From the NCBI GenBank assembly GCA_028697835.1, contig JAQVDK010000013.1, forward strand, positions 1 through 34,051: DNA of 34,051 nt, given 5' to 3'. The position numbers and the translations under genes were made by a program. How positions within the stretch are numbered: the stretch's first letter is position 1; every line of letters starts with the position of its first letter. Shown piece by piece: positions 6,998-14,514 of the stretch. Under the pieces are notes generated by a model, which saw only the letters and a program-made list of their open reading frames with translations, was not told the origin of the DNA and made no database searches. The DNA is from Eubacteriales bacterium. GTDB taxonomy: Bacteria; Bacillota; Clostridia; Monoglobales; Firm-18.

Positions 6998-7631
6998 ACT
7001 TCGTCTTATTTTTACAAAGGGTGAAGGGACCAGGTATATAGGTCACCTTGACGTTTTGCGCACCTTTGTCAGGGCAATAAGGCGGGCAGGCATGCCCGTA
7101 AAATACTCCGAAGGCTTCAATCCCCATGCAGTAATGACGTTTGCCCTGCCTTTAGGGGTGGGTGTTACCAGCGAATGTGAGGTTGTGGACATTACCATGG
7201 TCGAGTATGTGCCGGTGGAGGAAGTTATAAAAAAGGTGAATGAAAACCTGCCTTCCGACGGGCTGCAGATTTTAAGCGGCGAATATACCAATAAGCCTTA
7301 CCCCGAAATTGAAAAAGCAGAGTATTATATTACAATAAAAACAAACAGCCCTATGGATATGGAGTCTGTTAAAAATGCTCTTTCGTCTGAAGAAATTCTT
7401 GTGGAAAAAAAGACTAAAAAGAAAATTACCGAAATAAACATAATGGAGCATATTTTTGAAAGTGAAATTTTGGACTTTGCCGATGATTGGGTTAAAATCA
7501 GGGTGATTGTGTCGGCAGGAAGCAAATATAATATAAAGCCGCAGCTTGTTGTAGATGCCATAAAAAAGGCGGCAGGGCTTGATATTTCATACGCTCTGCC
7601 CCATAGAAAGAAGTTTATATCAGCCAAATAA
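6990..7631 (+). CDS. TIGR03936 family radical-SAM-associated protein (DUF2344)
   Basis: The 213-residue protein shows the DUF2344 signature: RLIFTKGEGTRYIGHLDVLRTF, followed by RRAGMPVKYSEGFNPH and FALPLGVGVTSECEVVDI. The family occurs next to, or fused with, TIGR03960 radical-SAM proteins; its role is unknown. The ATG at 6990 has GGAGG about 9 bases upstream and overlaps the preceding stop codon, so an upstream in-frame TTG (6972) is less likely. In many Clostridia the pair is followed by rng, rplU and rpmA; here a strong terminator follows directly and the next gene is convergent. Confidence 0.88.
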   Translation: MNKLRLIFTKGEGTRYIGHLDVLRTFVRAIRRAGMPVKYSEGFNPHAVMTFALPLGVGVTSECEVVDITMVEYVPVEEVIKKVNENLPSDGLQILSGEYTNKPYPEIEKAEYYITIKTNSPMDMESVKNALSSEEILVEKKTKKKITEINIMEHIFESEILDFADDWVKIRVIVSAGSKYNIKPQLVVDAIKKAAGLDISYALPHRKKFISAK

Positions 7632-7632
7632 G

Positions 7633-7669
7633 AAATCCTCAAAATGCTATATTAGCATTTTGAGGATTT
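7633..7669. terminator. Bidirectional terminator between convergent genes
   Basis: AAATCCTCAAAATGCTA (7633-7649) is perfectly complementary to 7653-7669, with loop TAT. A T-rich tail follows on the right (ATTTTAATTTTT), and the arrangement can serve the gene ending at 7631 and the leftward gene ending at 7676. The rightward direction has the better T tract. Confidence 0.85.
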
Positions 7670-7675
7670 TAATTT

Positions 7676-8356
7676 TTACCTTGGTTTGCAATTTGCCCTG
7701 GGGTTTTTAAAGCATCTGCCCCTTTGCTGCCCATTGTTAGCTTTAGGTCTTTCAAGTTTTTGCCTTGCCATTGGATTATGGGGTGTAAGTGCTTTTTTAA
7801 TGGAGTTTGGCAAAGCGCCGAAGTTTATGTTTTCGTCTTTGGAGTTTAGTATTTCCAATGCGGCGTCGGCATCTTCTTTTGAAATCTTGCCTTCCGAAAC
7901 AAGTGCGTTGATTCTTTCTTTTAAAAACTCAATGCGCTTTTCTTTAAACTGCGCCTTTTGCTCGTCTGTAAGTTTAGGTCTTTCAAGTTTTTGCCTTGCC
8001 ATTGGATTATGGGGTGTAAGTGCTTTTTTAATGGAGTTTGGCAAAGCGCCGAAGTTTATGTTTTCGTCATTGGAGTTTAGTATTTCCAATGCGGCATCGG
8101 CATCTTCTTTTGAAATCTTGCCTTCCGAAACAAGTGCGTTGATTCTTTCCTTTAAAAGCTCAATGCGCTTTTCTTTAAACTGCGCCTTTTGCTCGCTTTC
8201 CCATTTAGGTCTGTCTGTCATTGTGCGCATAGTCGGTCTTAGTGGTCTTTTAAATTCCTTGGAAAAACTATTTGCAGGTGCTGCAAATACAGAGCTGATG
8301 GTAATTGAAGCGACAATTGCTCCTGTGCAAATTAGAGATAGCACTTTTTTGTTCAT
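7676..8356 (-). CDS. Secreted protein with two near-identical 77-residue helical repeats
   Basis: The function is not recognised. The 226-residue protein has a signal peptide (about 1-25, cleavage likely after SSVFA), a basic proline-containing linker, and two copies of a 77-residue unit (about 55-131 and 132-205) differing at very few residues. Each unit has a charged helix (EQKAQFKEKRIE), then a helix-turn segment ERINALVSEGKISKEDADAALEIL reminiscent of DUF2680/SHOCT-like short motifs, and a tail ending in NPMARQKLERPK. The LTDEQ at the junction recalls the LTxxQ motif of Spy/CpxP periplasmic chaperones, but this is only a resemblance. The tail is basic and has two cysteines (RCFKNPRANC). 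The start is ATG at 8356 with AAGGAG 9 bases upstream; TTG at 8365 abuts the Shine-Dalgarno and is unlikely. It is last in the envelope module, with its own promoter. Confidence 0.85.
   Translation of the reverse strand: MNKKVLSLICTGAIVASITISSVFAAPANSFSKEFKRPLRPTMRTMTDRPKWESEQKAQFKEKRIELLKERINALVSEGKISKEDADAALEILNSNDENINFGALPNSIKKALTPHNPMARQKLERPKLTDEQKAQFKEKRIEFLKERINALVSEGKISKEDADAALEILNSKDENINFGALPNSIKKALTPHNPMARQKLERPKANNGQQRGRCFKNPRANCKPR
7742..8203 (-). repeat. Tandem duplication, 231-bp period, two copies
   Basis: Copies run from 7742 to 7972 and from 7973 to 8203, both beginning TTTAGGTCTTTCAAG on the plus strand. By eye only four base differences occur across about 215 bases, after which the copies diverge at their distal edge. 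The period is a multiple of three (77 codons), so the frame is kept. Two of the differences are silent, one changes Leu/Phe and one Asn/Lys. Confidence 0.92.
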
Positions 8357-8382
8357 TTTTCTCAACTCCTTTTCTTATATAA

Positions 8383-8411
8383 ATTTTATTTAATAATTCT
8401 CAGTTTGTCAA
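8383..8411 (-). promoter_or_regulatory. Promoter for the secreted repeat protein, inside the kinase 3' end
   Basis: On the minus strand TTGACA (8406-8411) and TAAAAT (8383-8388) are separated by 17 bases. The -35 box is formed by the last codons of the histidine kinase gene. Transcription would start near 8376, about 20 bases before the ATG at 8356. This gives the small secreted protein expression independent of the upstream operon. Confidence 0.7.
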
Positions 8412-9641
8412 TGGAATTTTAAAAATAAATTTAATCCATTCGTTTTCAACACTCTCCGCCCAGATACTTCCGCCATGTTTTTGGGCAATAGCCTTTGCAA
8501 TTGAAAGCCCAAGTCCAAATCCGCCGGTTTTCCCACGGGATTTATCCCCTCTGTAAAACCTGTCCCATATTTTAGGCAAATCCTCGCTGCTTATACCTTT
8601 TCCGGTGTTATAGACTATAAGCTTTGCGCTGTTTCCGGACCTTTCAAGGGATATTTTGACAAAACCGTCGGTGTATTTGATTGCATTTTCCACTAATGTT
8701 GCCACAAGCCTTATTATTTGCTCCTTATCGCCAAGAATAAAGATATTCGGCAGAATATTTATTTCCGTTTTGATTTTCCTTTCAAAGAAAACAGCCTCAA
8801 GGGCAATAAGATAGTTTTCCAAATCCCTGCTTAAATTAAAACGTTCAAAATTAGAACCGTCCTTTTGAAAGTCCAATCTTGCAAGATACAAAAGGCTGGT
8901 GGTAAGGCTTGCCATTCTTTCGGTTTCCTGTTTGATGTAAGAGAGCCATTTTTTCTGGTTTTCATCTGACAAATCCATGAGTATGTCAAGGTTTGTAGAT
9001 ATTGCTGCAATTGGTGTCCTAAGCTCATGGGAAGCGTCGGCTATAAATTCCCTTTGCTTGTTGTATGACTCTTCAATAGGTTTTATAGAACGATTTGCAA
9101 AGTATCTGCTTATCAAATATATGACCAAAAGCAGTGGAACCGCTATCCACAAAAATGTATGTACCGTATTTAAAAACATGTCTCGCTCTTTGGTAATATC
9201 CAAAAAGACAATCCTATCTTTATCTGCCCTGTACTTTAGAAGAAGCCCATCGTGCATGATTGTGCCGCCGTCTTCACTGTTGCCAAGGGCAAGGGACGTT
9301 ACTTTGCTGTAGAAGGCCTCCTCCAGGGGAAATGCACTAATTACCCTTTTTATATTTTTGTTCTCGTCCAGTTGAACTGTAAATATGGGCAAAAAATGGT
9401 TTTCTGCCTTATCACGGGGGAGGGGCTGGACATTTCTATATACTCGCCTTTCCTCATTTGGGTACGATATATCCTGGCGCAGCCTTATTGTAGCTGAAAA
9501 CGCACGATTTAAAATTGCGTCAAGGCTACGGCTTATATACTGATAATTTATAAACAGAATTGCTCCGAAAAATACTAACACCAAAAGCACTACAATGCCC
9601 ATATGAAGTATTAGAAATCGGTTTCTAAGTCCCCTGAACAC
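8400..9641 (-). CDS. Sensor histidine kinase
   Basis: This membrane kinase would autophosphorylate and pass phosphate to the response regulator encoded just upstream. In 413 residues it has a first membrane helix (about 13-33), an extracytoplasmic domain of about 130 residues (34-160), a second helix (about 161-180), a short linker without a clear HAMP domain, then HisKA with H205 in FIADASHELRTP and a HATPase_c domain (N box VATLVENAIKYTDG; G boxes YNTGKGIS and GGFGLGLSIAKA). The start is GTG at 9639-9641, overlapping the regulator gene by 31 bases; the ribosome-binding site is weak, and translational coupling is likely. An alternative ATG lies 13 codons in. Its signal is unknown; context suggests the cell envelope. 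Confidence 0.9.
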   Translation of the reverse strand: MFRGLRNRFLILHMGIVVLLVLVFFGAILFINYQYISRSLDAILNRAFSATIRLRQDISYPNEERRVYRNVQPLPRDKAENHFLPIFTVQLDENKNIKRVISAFPLEEAFYSKVTSLALGNSEDGGTIMHDGLLLKYRADKDRIVFLDITKERDMFLNTVHTFLWIAVPLLLVIYLISRYFANRSIKPIEESYNKQREFIADASHELRTPIAAISTNLDILMDLSDENQKKWLSYIKQETERMASLTTSLLYLARLDFQKDGSNFERFNLSRDLENYLIALEAVFFERKIKTEINILPNIFILGDKEQIIRLVATLVENAIKYTDGFVKISLERSGNSAKLIVYNTGKGISSEDLPKIWDRFYRGDKSRGKTGGFGLGLSIAKAIAQKHGGSIWAESVENEWIKFIFKIPLTN

Positions 9642-10306
9642 AGCTTGTAGCCTACCCCCCTTACCGTAACGATTGACACCTTAGAGTTGATGTGTAAAAG
9701 CTTTTTCCTAAGGAAGGAAATGTAAACCTCCACATGGTTGTCCTCGGCTTCGCTGTCAAATCCCCATATTCTATCGATAATTTTTTCCTTGGAAATTATC
9801 ATGGGAGAGTTGGTTATTAAATATTCCATAAGCTGGCATTCTTTAAGCGTTAAGGATATGTATGCCGAGGAGGAGGAGAGACGAAGCACCGATGGCGACA
9901 GGGTAAGGTCTGCAAATACAAGCTCGTCGTTTTGGGCTATGATTTTGTTTTTTCGCCTGGTAACCGCACGAATACGGGCCAAAAGCTCGTCCGTGCTAAA
10001 CGGCTTTGAAACGTAGTCGTCGGCCCCCCAGTCAAGTCCGGCAATTTTATCGGGCACTTCACCCCTGGCAGTAAGCATTATAACAGGGGTAAGTTTGTCA
10101 ATCTTGCGAAGCTTTTTTAAAATTTCCACGCCGCTTAGCTTGGGAAGCATTATATCCAGCAAAATAACATCGTAAATATTGGAAAGTGCATGGTCTAAGC
10201 CGCTTTCTCCGTCAAAGCAATGGTCAACGGAATAGTTGTTTTTCTTTAGAATGGCTATAAGCGGGTCGGCCAGAAACTTTTCGTCCTCCACCAATAATAT
10301 TTTCAT
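9611..10306 (-). CDS. OmpR/PhoB-type response regulator
   Basis: The 231-residue protein has a receiver domain (1-115) with the acidic pair in VEDE (E7, D8), phosphoacceptor D51 (VILLDIMLPK), MLTARGE and the conserved Lys in VSKPFS. A C-terminal winged helix (about 130-225) ends with TVRGVGYKL. It binds DNA, probably as a dimer on direct repeats. It follows the SLH gene after 15 bases with AGGATGAG as ribosome-binding site, and overlaps the kinase gene. A likely target is the 11-bp-spaced direct repeat at 16568-16586 upstream of the first gene of the same run, which would make the module self-regulating; this is inferred. Confidence 0.93.
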   Translation of the reverse strand: MKILLVEDEKFLADPLIAILKKNNYSVDHCFDGESGLDHALSNIYDVILLDIMLPKLSGVEILKKLRKIDKLTPVIMLTARGEVPDKIAGLDWGADDYVSKPFSTDELLARIRAVTRRKNKIIAQNDELVFADLTLSPSVLRLSSSSAYISLTLKECQLMEYLITNSPMIISKEKIIDRIWGFDSEAEDNHVEVYISFLRKKLLHINSKVSIVTVRGVGYKLCSGDLETDF

Positions 10307-10321
10307 TATTATCTCATCCTG

Positions 10322-12613
10322 TTAATTATTGAAAACAATTACCCTTATAAGCCCGCCTGCGCTTGGTGCCTTGTCGGCATATAGCTTTAGGTTCTTTAAG
10401 GTGTATGATGACAGGTCGGATATATTTACAAGGTAATATTTAAAGTCTTTATACATATAAACGGAAACATCCGGCGCTAATTTATAGTTTTCTTTGCCTA
10501 CTCTGATTCTTTGAACGTCTATGGAGCCGACATCGGACACATTTGGAATTTGGTACAGAGTTTTAAGCTCGCGCAGGGAGTTGTTTTGAATATTTGCCAT
10601 AACTGCCTGGCCTGCCTGTACGGAATATTTGGTTCTGGAACTGCTGTAGTTTCTTGACACGCCGTTTATGTTTAATGTGTAGCTGCTTCCTTGAATATCC
10701 GTTACAATGCCGTATTGGTATTTGTTCATGGTAATGTTGCTGAAAACTATGAATTTTATTTCTCCGTATTTTGGGTCTATTTCAGCATGCACAACATTGC
10801 CCTCCGTAATGGATGTTGCCGATATGTCAGAGAGGGTGATGGCGGCTGCTGTGGCAGGCTCGGGCTCATGCTTTTGCGGAATGTGCATCAGGTCTATAAG
10901 CTTTGTTTCGTTTGTGAGCCAAAGATTGCCTATAGTTCCTTTGGTTTTGTCTATGGTGCCCGAAATTTTCGCCGGGCTTATAAATTTTGGAATCATAAAG
11001 CCGTCTTTAAATTCATATTTAACCACTCTGCCCCGATAGTTTGAGTAATCTGCATCGGTTTTAAACTCTTGCTCAAGTCCCGTCATGCTCATGGTGGTTA
11101 CATAGTGATAGGTGTTGCCGTTATCGTCCTTGTCTTCGCTTACACGTTCCTGCGAGGACAGAATAATCCCGTAGTCCGCGGCAATGTCCGTTCCGGCGCG
11201 TATAACGTCCGCAACCTCACCGTCTTTGCCCAAAAGCAGTGTTACATAGTCGTTTATTGAGTATGCACCTGGGTATTCTCCCAAGGCTTTTACCGCCGCT
11301 TGGGTTTCCAGATTGTATGTTTTACCCGAAAGCTGTATGGAGCTTACGCTTGCCTTGCTGGGAAGCGCCTTTTCGTAAACGCCCGTCACCTTGTCGGAGT
11401 AAGCGTAAAGTATGTTGGATACAGGGTTGTAGTAAATAATATCAAAGGCTTTGATGTCTGAGAGGGAAGATTCGAACCCGTCTTTAATCACCCTTATACC
11501 CGAATTTTGGATAGATATGCCGCCAACCGAGCTTTCTGTGCCTGTCAGGCTGCTTCTTACCGTTACAGGTCCTTGCATTTCAAAGTCTTTTATAACAGCA
11601 TAATCATAAGCGCCGTTTTCAGAGTAGTAAACCGACATGGTCATGCCGATTTGCATGTTCGATTTTACTTCCTGGAACGTTTTTTTCATACCCTGGTAGT
11701 AAATGACGGAAGTGTTGTCAAACTTCATGGAGCCGGCCTTTTCACCTTCGGTATATGCAAGCTCCACACCTACAACCGTTTGAATGACAATGTCTTTTCC
11801 AACCTGCTCCATAGGCAGTACGTTTACAATTTTACTATCTTCGTTTAAAACCAGCTTGACCTTTCGAGTTACATAGTTGTCAACACTGCTGTTTAGCTTT
11901 TTGAACGTGCCTGCGGTGGTGCTTACCTCGTCGTAGAGAAGGTTTTTATTTACGTTACTTGTGCCTAAAACGATAAGCTCATCCGTTAAGGTATAACCCA
12001 TAAGCTCTATAAGCTTCTTTGCAGGCTGGCTGCCCTCTTTATCCATATCCATAAGAAGCGCACGGTCAAGCATAAGCGCCACGTCGCCTCGGTTTATGGG
12101 GGAGTTTTCGCCATAGTCCAATCCTTCCGTAAGACCAAGCTCTACCGCTTTTGCTGTGTATGCCCAGGGCCAGTTGTCGCCCAATTTGTCTGGCGTATAG
12201 CCTAAAAGCCGAAGGATTATGGTAACGGTTTCTGCAAAGGTCAAGGGCTTTTCCGGGGCGTATGTACCGTTGGGATAGCCCAATATAAGATTGTTTTTTG
12301 CCGCAACATTGACATATCCGCTTGCCCAGTAGCTGCCGTCTATGTCGGAGTAAAGGCTTGTTCCGTAATTTGCGGCCGCAAGGCTGTCAAGCCCGAATAC
12401 AATTGTTGATATTTTAGCCATTTGCGCCCTTGTGAGGCTTGCATGAGGCTCGAATGTTCCGTCCGGATTTCCGCTAAATATGCCATATTGGACCAGCCTT
12501 TCAACGGACTTTGCATAAGGCGCATCCAACGGCACATCATCAAATGCCGATATGGCATACGATGGAAGTATAAGTGTGATTGCTAACAATAGAGTAACAA
12601 ATTTTTTTATCAT
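10322..12613 (-). CDS. Secreted SLH-domain protein of the export module
   Basis: The 763-residue protein has a signal peptide (about 1-23) and three N-terminal SLH domains (about 24-80, 88-145, 146-190; motifs such as GNPDGTFEPHASLTRAQMAKI and GYPNGTYAPEKPLTFAE). These bind secondary cell-wall polymer and anchor the protein at the surface. The remaining 570 residues form a beta-rich region of unknown function with repeated short VxGVxx-type strands and a low-complexity linker near HEPEPATAAA. It lies 20 bases after the MacB-type permease and 15 before the response regulator, so it is probably co-expressed with the transporter and may be its surface partner. The start ATG follows AAGGTGGGA. 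It has the same overall layout as the 945-residue SLH protein at 29144-31981. Confidence 0.9.
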   Translation of the reverse strand: MIKKFVTLLLAITLILPSYAISAFDDVPLDAPYAKSVERLVQYGIFSGNPDGTFEPHASLTRAQMAKISTIVFGLDSLAAANYGTSLYSDIDGSYWASGYVNVAAKNNLILGYPNGTYAPEKPLTFAETVTIILRLLGYTPDKLGDNWPWAYTAKAVELGLTEGLDYGENSPINRGDVALMLDRALLMDMDKEGSQPAKKLIELMGYTLTDELIVLGTSNVNKNLLYDEVSTTAGTFKKLNSSVDNYVTRKVKLVLNEDSKIVNVLPMEQVGKDIVIQTVVGVELAYTEGEKAGSMKFDNTSVIYYQGMKKTFQEVKSNMQIGMTMSVYYSENGAYDYAVIKDFEMQGPVTVRSSLTGTESSVGGISIQNSGIRVIKDGFESSLSDIKAFDIIYYNPVSNILYAYSDKVTGVYEKALPSKASVSSIQLSGKTYNLETQAAVKALGEYPGAYSINDYVTLLLGKDGEVADVIRAGTDIAADYGIILSSQERVSEDKDDNGNTYHYVTTMSMTGLEQEFKTDADYSNYRGRVVKYEFKDGFMIPKFISPAKISGTIDKTKGTIGNLWLTNETKLIDLMHIPQKHEPEPATAAAITLSDISATSITEGNVVHAEIDPKYGEIKFIVFSNITMNKYQYGIVTDIQGSSYTLNINGVSRNYSSSRTKYSVQAGQAVMANIQNNSLRELKTLYQIPNVSDVGSIDVQRIRVGKENYKLAPDVSVYMYKDFKYYLVNISDLSSYTLKNLKLYADKAPSAGGLIRVIVFNN

Positions 12614-12633
12614 AATATCCCACCTTGGTAAAA

Positions 12634-13812
12634 TTATTCAAATCTAAGTGCGTCAATGGGATTAAGCTTGGAAGCTTTGTTTGCAGGATACCAACCAAAG
12701 AATATACCTATGCCTGCCGAAATTCCCGCTGACAAAATTACAATGGAAACAGATACGGAAGTTGGAATGCTTGTAAATTTTCCTAAAAGGTAAGAGCCGG
12801 TCATGCCCCAAATAATGCCCATAATCCCGCCCAAACCGCTTACAACAATAGATTCTATAATAAACTGGGTCATAATGCTGGCACGCCTTGCGCCTATAGC
12901 TTTTCTAATGCCTATTTCACGGGTCCTTTCGGTTACGGACACCAACATAATATTCATAATGCCTATACCCCCTACCAAAAGGGAAATGCCGGCTATTCCA
13001 CCCAGCATTAAAGACATGGTGCCCATTATAGACTCGACGGTTTCAAGCATTTCTGCCTGATTCATAACATTATAGGCATTTTCATTGCCCAACAGGGACA
13101 AAAGAAGCTCTTCAAGCTTCTCGGACGCCTTTTCCGCAACCTCCTTGCTTGCCGCTTGAAAGGAATAGCTTCTGATTATGGCATTTCGCAGAAGCCTTTG
13201 GGCGGCGCTATAGGGTATTATTATCCTATCGTCCTGTGAATTTTGGGAGATGTTTGTGGTTTTTGCCTTTAAAACCCCCACCACCGTAAAGACTTGACCC
13301 GAAATCTTTATGGACTGTCCCAGCGGGTCCTCCCCTTCAAAATAGTGGTTTGCTATGTATTTTCCTATTACCGCCACTTTTTTTCGCCCTGCAACGTCCT
13401 GCTCGGTTATAAAGCGACCGGACTCCACTTCCGCATTGAGTATGGTTGAATAATGCTGGTTTGTGCCAAGCAGGCTGGTGTTTTCGTTAACGGTCCCCAC
13501 CTTTGCCGTAACATTTCCGTTAATTGAGGGGGCAACGCTTACAAAATATTCGGGGTTGCCTTCCACCAGCTTTTCCATGTCGTCCATATCCAGGTTTACG
13601 CTAGAGTATCTGCCTGTTAAGGTAACGTTTATAAGGTTTGTTCCCATGCTCTCCATTCGAGATGTTATGTCGTTTGTGGTGCCCTGCACAAGGGCAACCA
13701 TTATGATAACTGCCGCAACACCAATAATTATCCCAAGCATGGTAAGAAAAGACCGCATTTTATTGCTTATAACGCTGCTGATTGCCATTTTAAAGGCTTG
13801 GCCTATGTTCAT
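12634..13812 (-). CDS. MacB-type ABC transporter permease
   Basis: The 392-residue protein has the MacB/FtsX permease layout: one N-terminal membrane helix (about 18-42), an extracytoplasmic MacB_PCD domain (about 43-265, with FITEQDVAGRKKVAVIG and DDRIIIPYSAAQRLL) and three C-terminal helices (about 275-300, 325-350, 355-380). The family motif GIMNIMLVSVTERTREIGIRKAIGA sits between them. Such permeases move or mechanically drive substrates outside the membrane rather than pump them through it. The ATG overlaps the ATPase stop as ATGA. With the ATPase and adaptor it forms a YknXYZ/MacAB-like exporter. Substrate unknown; peptides, antimicrobials or envelope components are possible. Confidence 0.92.
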   Translation of the reverse strand: MNIGQAFKMAISSVISNKMRSFLTMLGIIIGVAAVIIMVALVQGTTNDITSRMESMGTNLINVTLTGRYSSVNLDMDDMEKLVEGNPEYFVSVAPSINGNVTAKVGTVNENTSLLGTNQHYSTILNAEVESGRFITEQDVAGRKKVAVIGKYIANHYFEGEDPLGQSIKISGQVFTVVGVLKAKTTNISQNSQDDRIIIPYSAAQRLLRNAIIRSYSFQAASKEVAEKASEKLEELLLSLLGNENAYNVMNQAEMLETVESIMGTMSLMLGGIAGISLLVGGIGIMNIMLVSVTERTREIGIRKAIGARRASIMTQFIIESIVVSGLGGIMGIIWGMTGSYLLGKFTSIPTSVSVSIVILSAGISAGIGIFFGWYPANKASKLNPIDALRFE

Positions 13813-14504
13813 GCCTGCCCCACCTCGCTATCTGAAAAAATCTTTCCGTCTTGAATTCTGATAATCCGATTTGCGGTTTGTGCGATTTGCTCGTCATGAG
13901 TTATAAGTATAACTGTGTTTCCTGATTGATGGATTTCTTTTATCATTTCCAAAATTTCCTTGCCGGTTTTGCTGTCCAAAGCTCCGGTAGGCTCGTCGGC
14001 AAGTATTAAGGGAGGATGGTTTGCAAGCGCCCTTGCAATGGCAACACGCTGCTGCTGCCCGCCGGATAGCTGGTTGGGGCGGTGGTGCTCCCTGCCGGAA
14101 AGTCCCACCTTTTCTATTGCCTGCATTGCAAGGCGGTGGCGCTCACTGCGGCTTTTACCCATGTATATAAGGGGAAGCTCCACATTTTCAAGAACGGTAA
14201 GCTTTGTCAAAAGGTTATAGCTTTGAAAAATAAAGCCTATTTTTCTGTTGCGTATGTCCGCCAGTTGGTCGTCACGCATTTGGCTTGTTTCTATACCGTC
14301 TATGTAGTATTTGCCGGATGTGGGGGTGTCCAGGCACCCTATCATATTCATCAAGGTTGACTTACCGCTTCCGGAAGGTCCCATTATGGAAACAAATTCG
14401 TTTTGGTGTATTTCAATGTTCACCCCATCCAAGGCACGGACCTCGCTGTCACCCATTTTATAAATTTTATACATGTTTTCAATTCTAATCAGCGCACTTG
14501 TCAT
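13809..14504 (-). CDS. MacB/LolD-type ABC transporter ATPase
   Basis: The 231-residue ATPase energises the neighbouring permease. It has Walker [10 protein letters not shown], the Q-loop FIFQSYNLL, the signature LSGGQQQR, Walker [13 protein letters not shown] and the switch His in ILITHDEQ. These match the MacB/LolD subfamily, including [10 protein letters not shown]. It starts at ATG 14504 after AAGGAGGG, 10 bases from the adaptor stop, and overlaps the permease gene by 4 bases. Full length, with no missing motif. Confidence 0.94.
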   Translation of the reverse strand: MTSALIRIENMYKIYKMGDSEVRALDGVNIEIHQNEFVSIMGPSGSGKSTLMNMIGCLDTPTSGKYYIDGIETSQMRDDQLADIRNRKIGFIFQSYNLLTKLTVLENVELPLIYMGKSRSERHRLAMQAIEKVGLSGREHHRPNQLSGGQQQRVAIARALANHPPLILADEPTGALDSKTGKEILEMIKEIHQSGNTVILITHDEQIAQTANRIIRIQDGKIFSDSEVGQA

Positions 14505-14514
14505 GTTGCCCTCC

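Noticed and set aside
7742-8203. Possible CRISPR-like or satellite array
   Set aside because: Only two long copies (231 bp) that are part of a coding sequence, with no spacers.
7686-8393. A 235-residue rightward open frame opposite the secreted repeat protein
   Set aside because: It is the antisense shadow of the repeat gene. The leftward frame has a signal peptide, a good ribosome-binding site and a promoter, and the rightward one has none of these.
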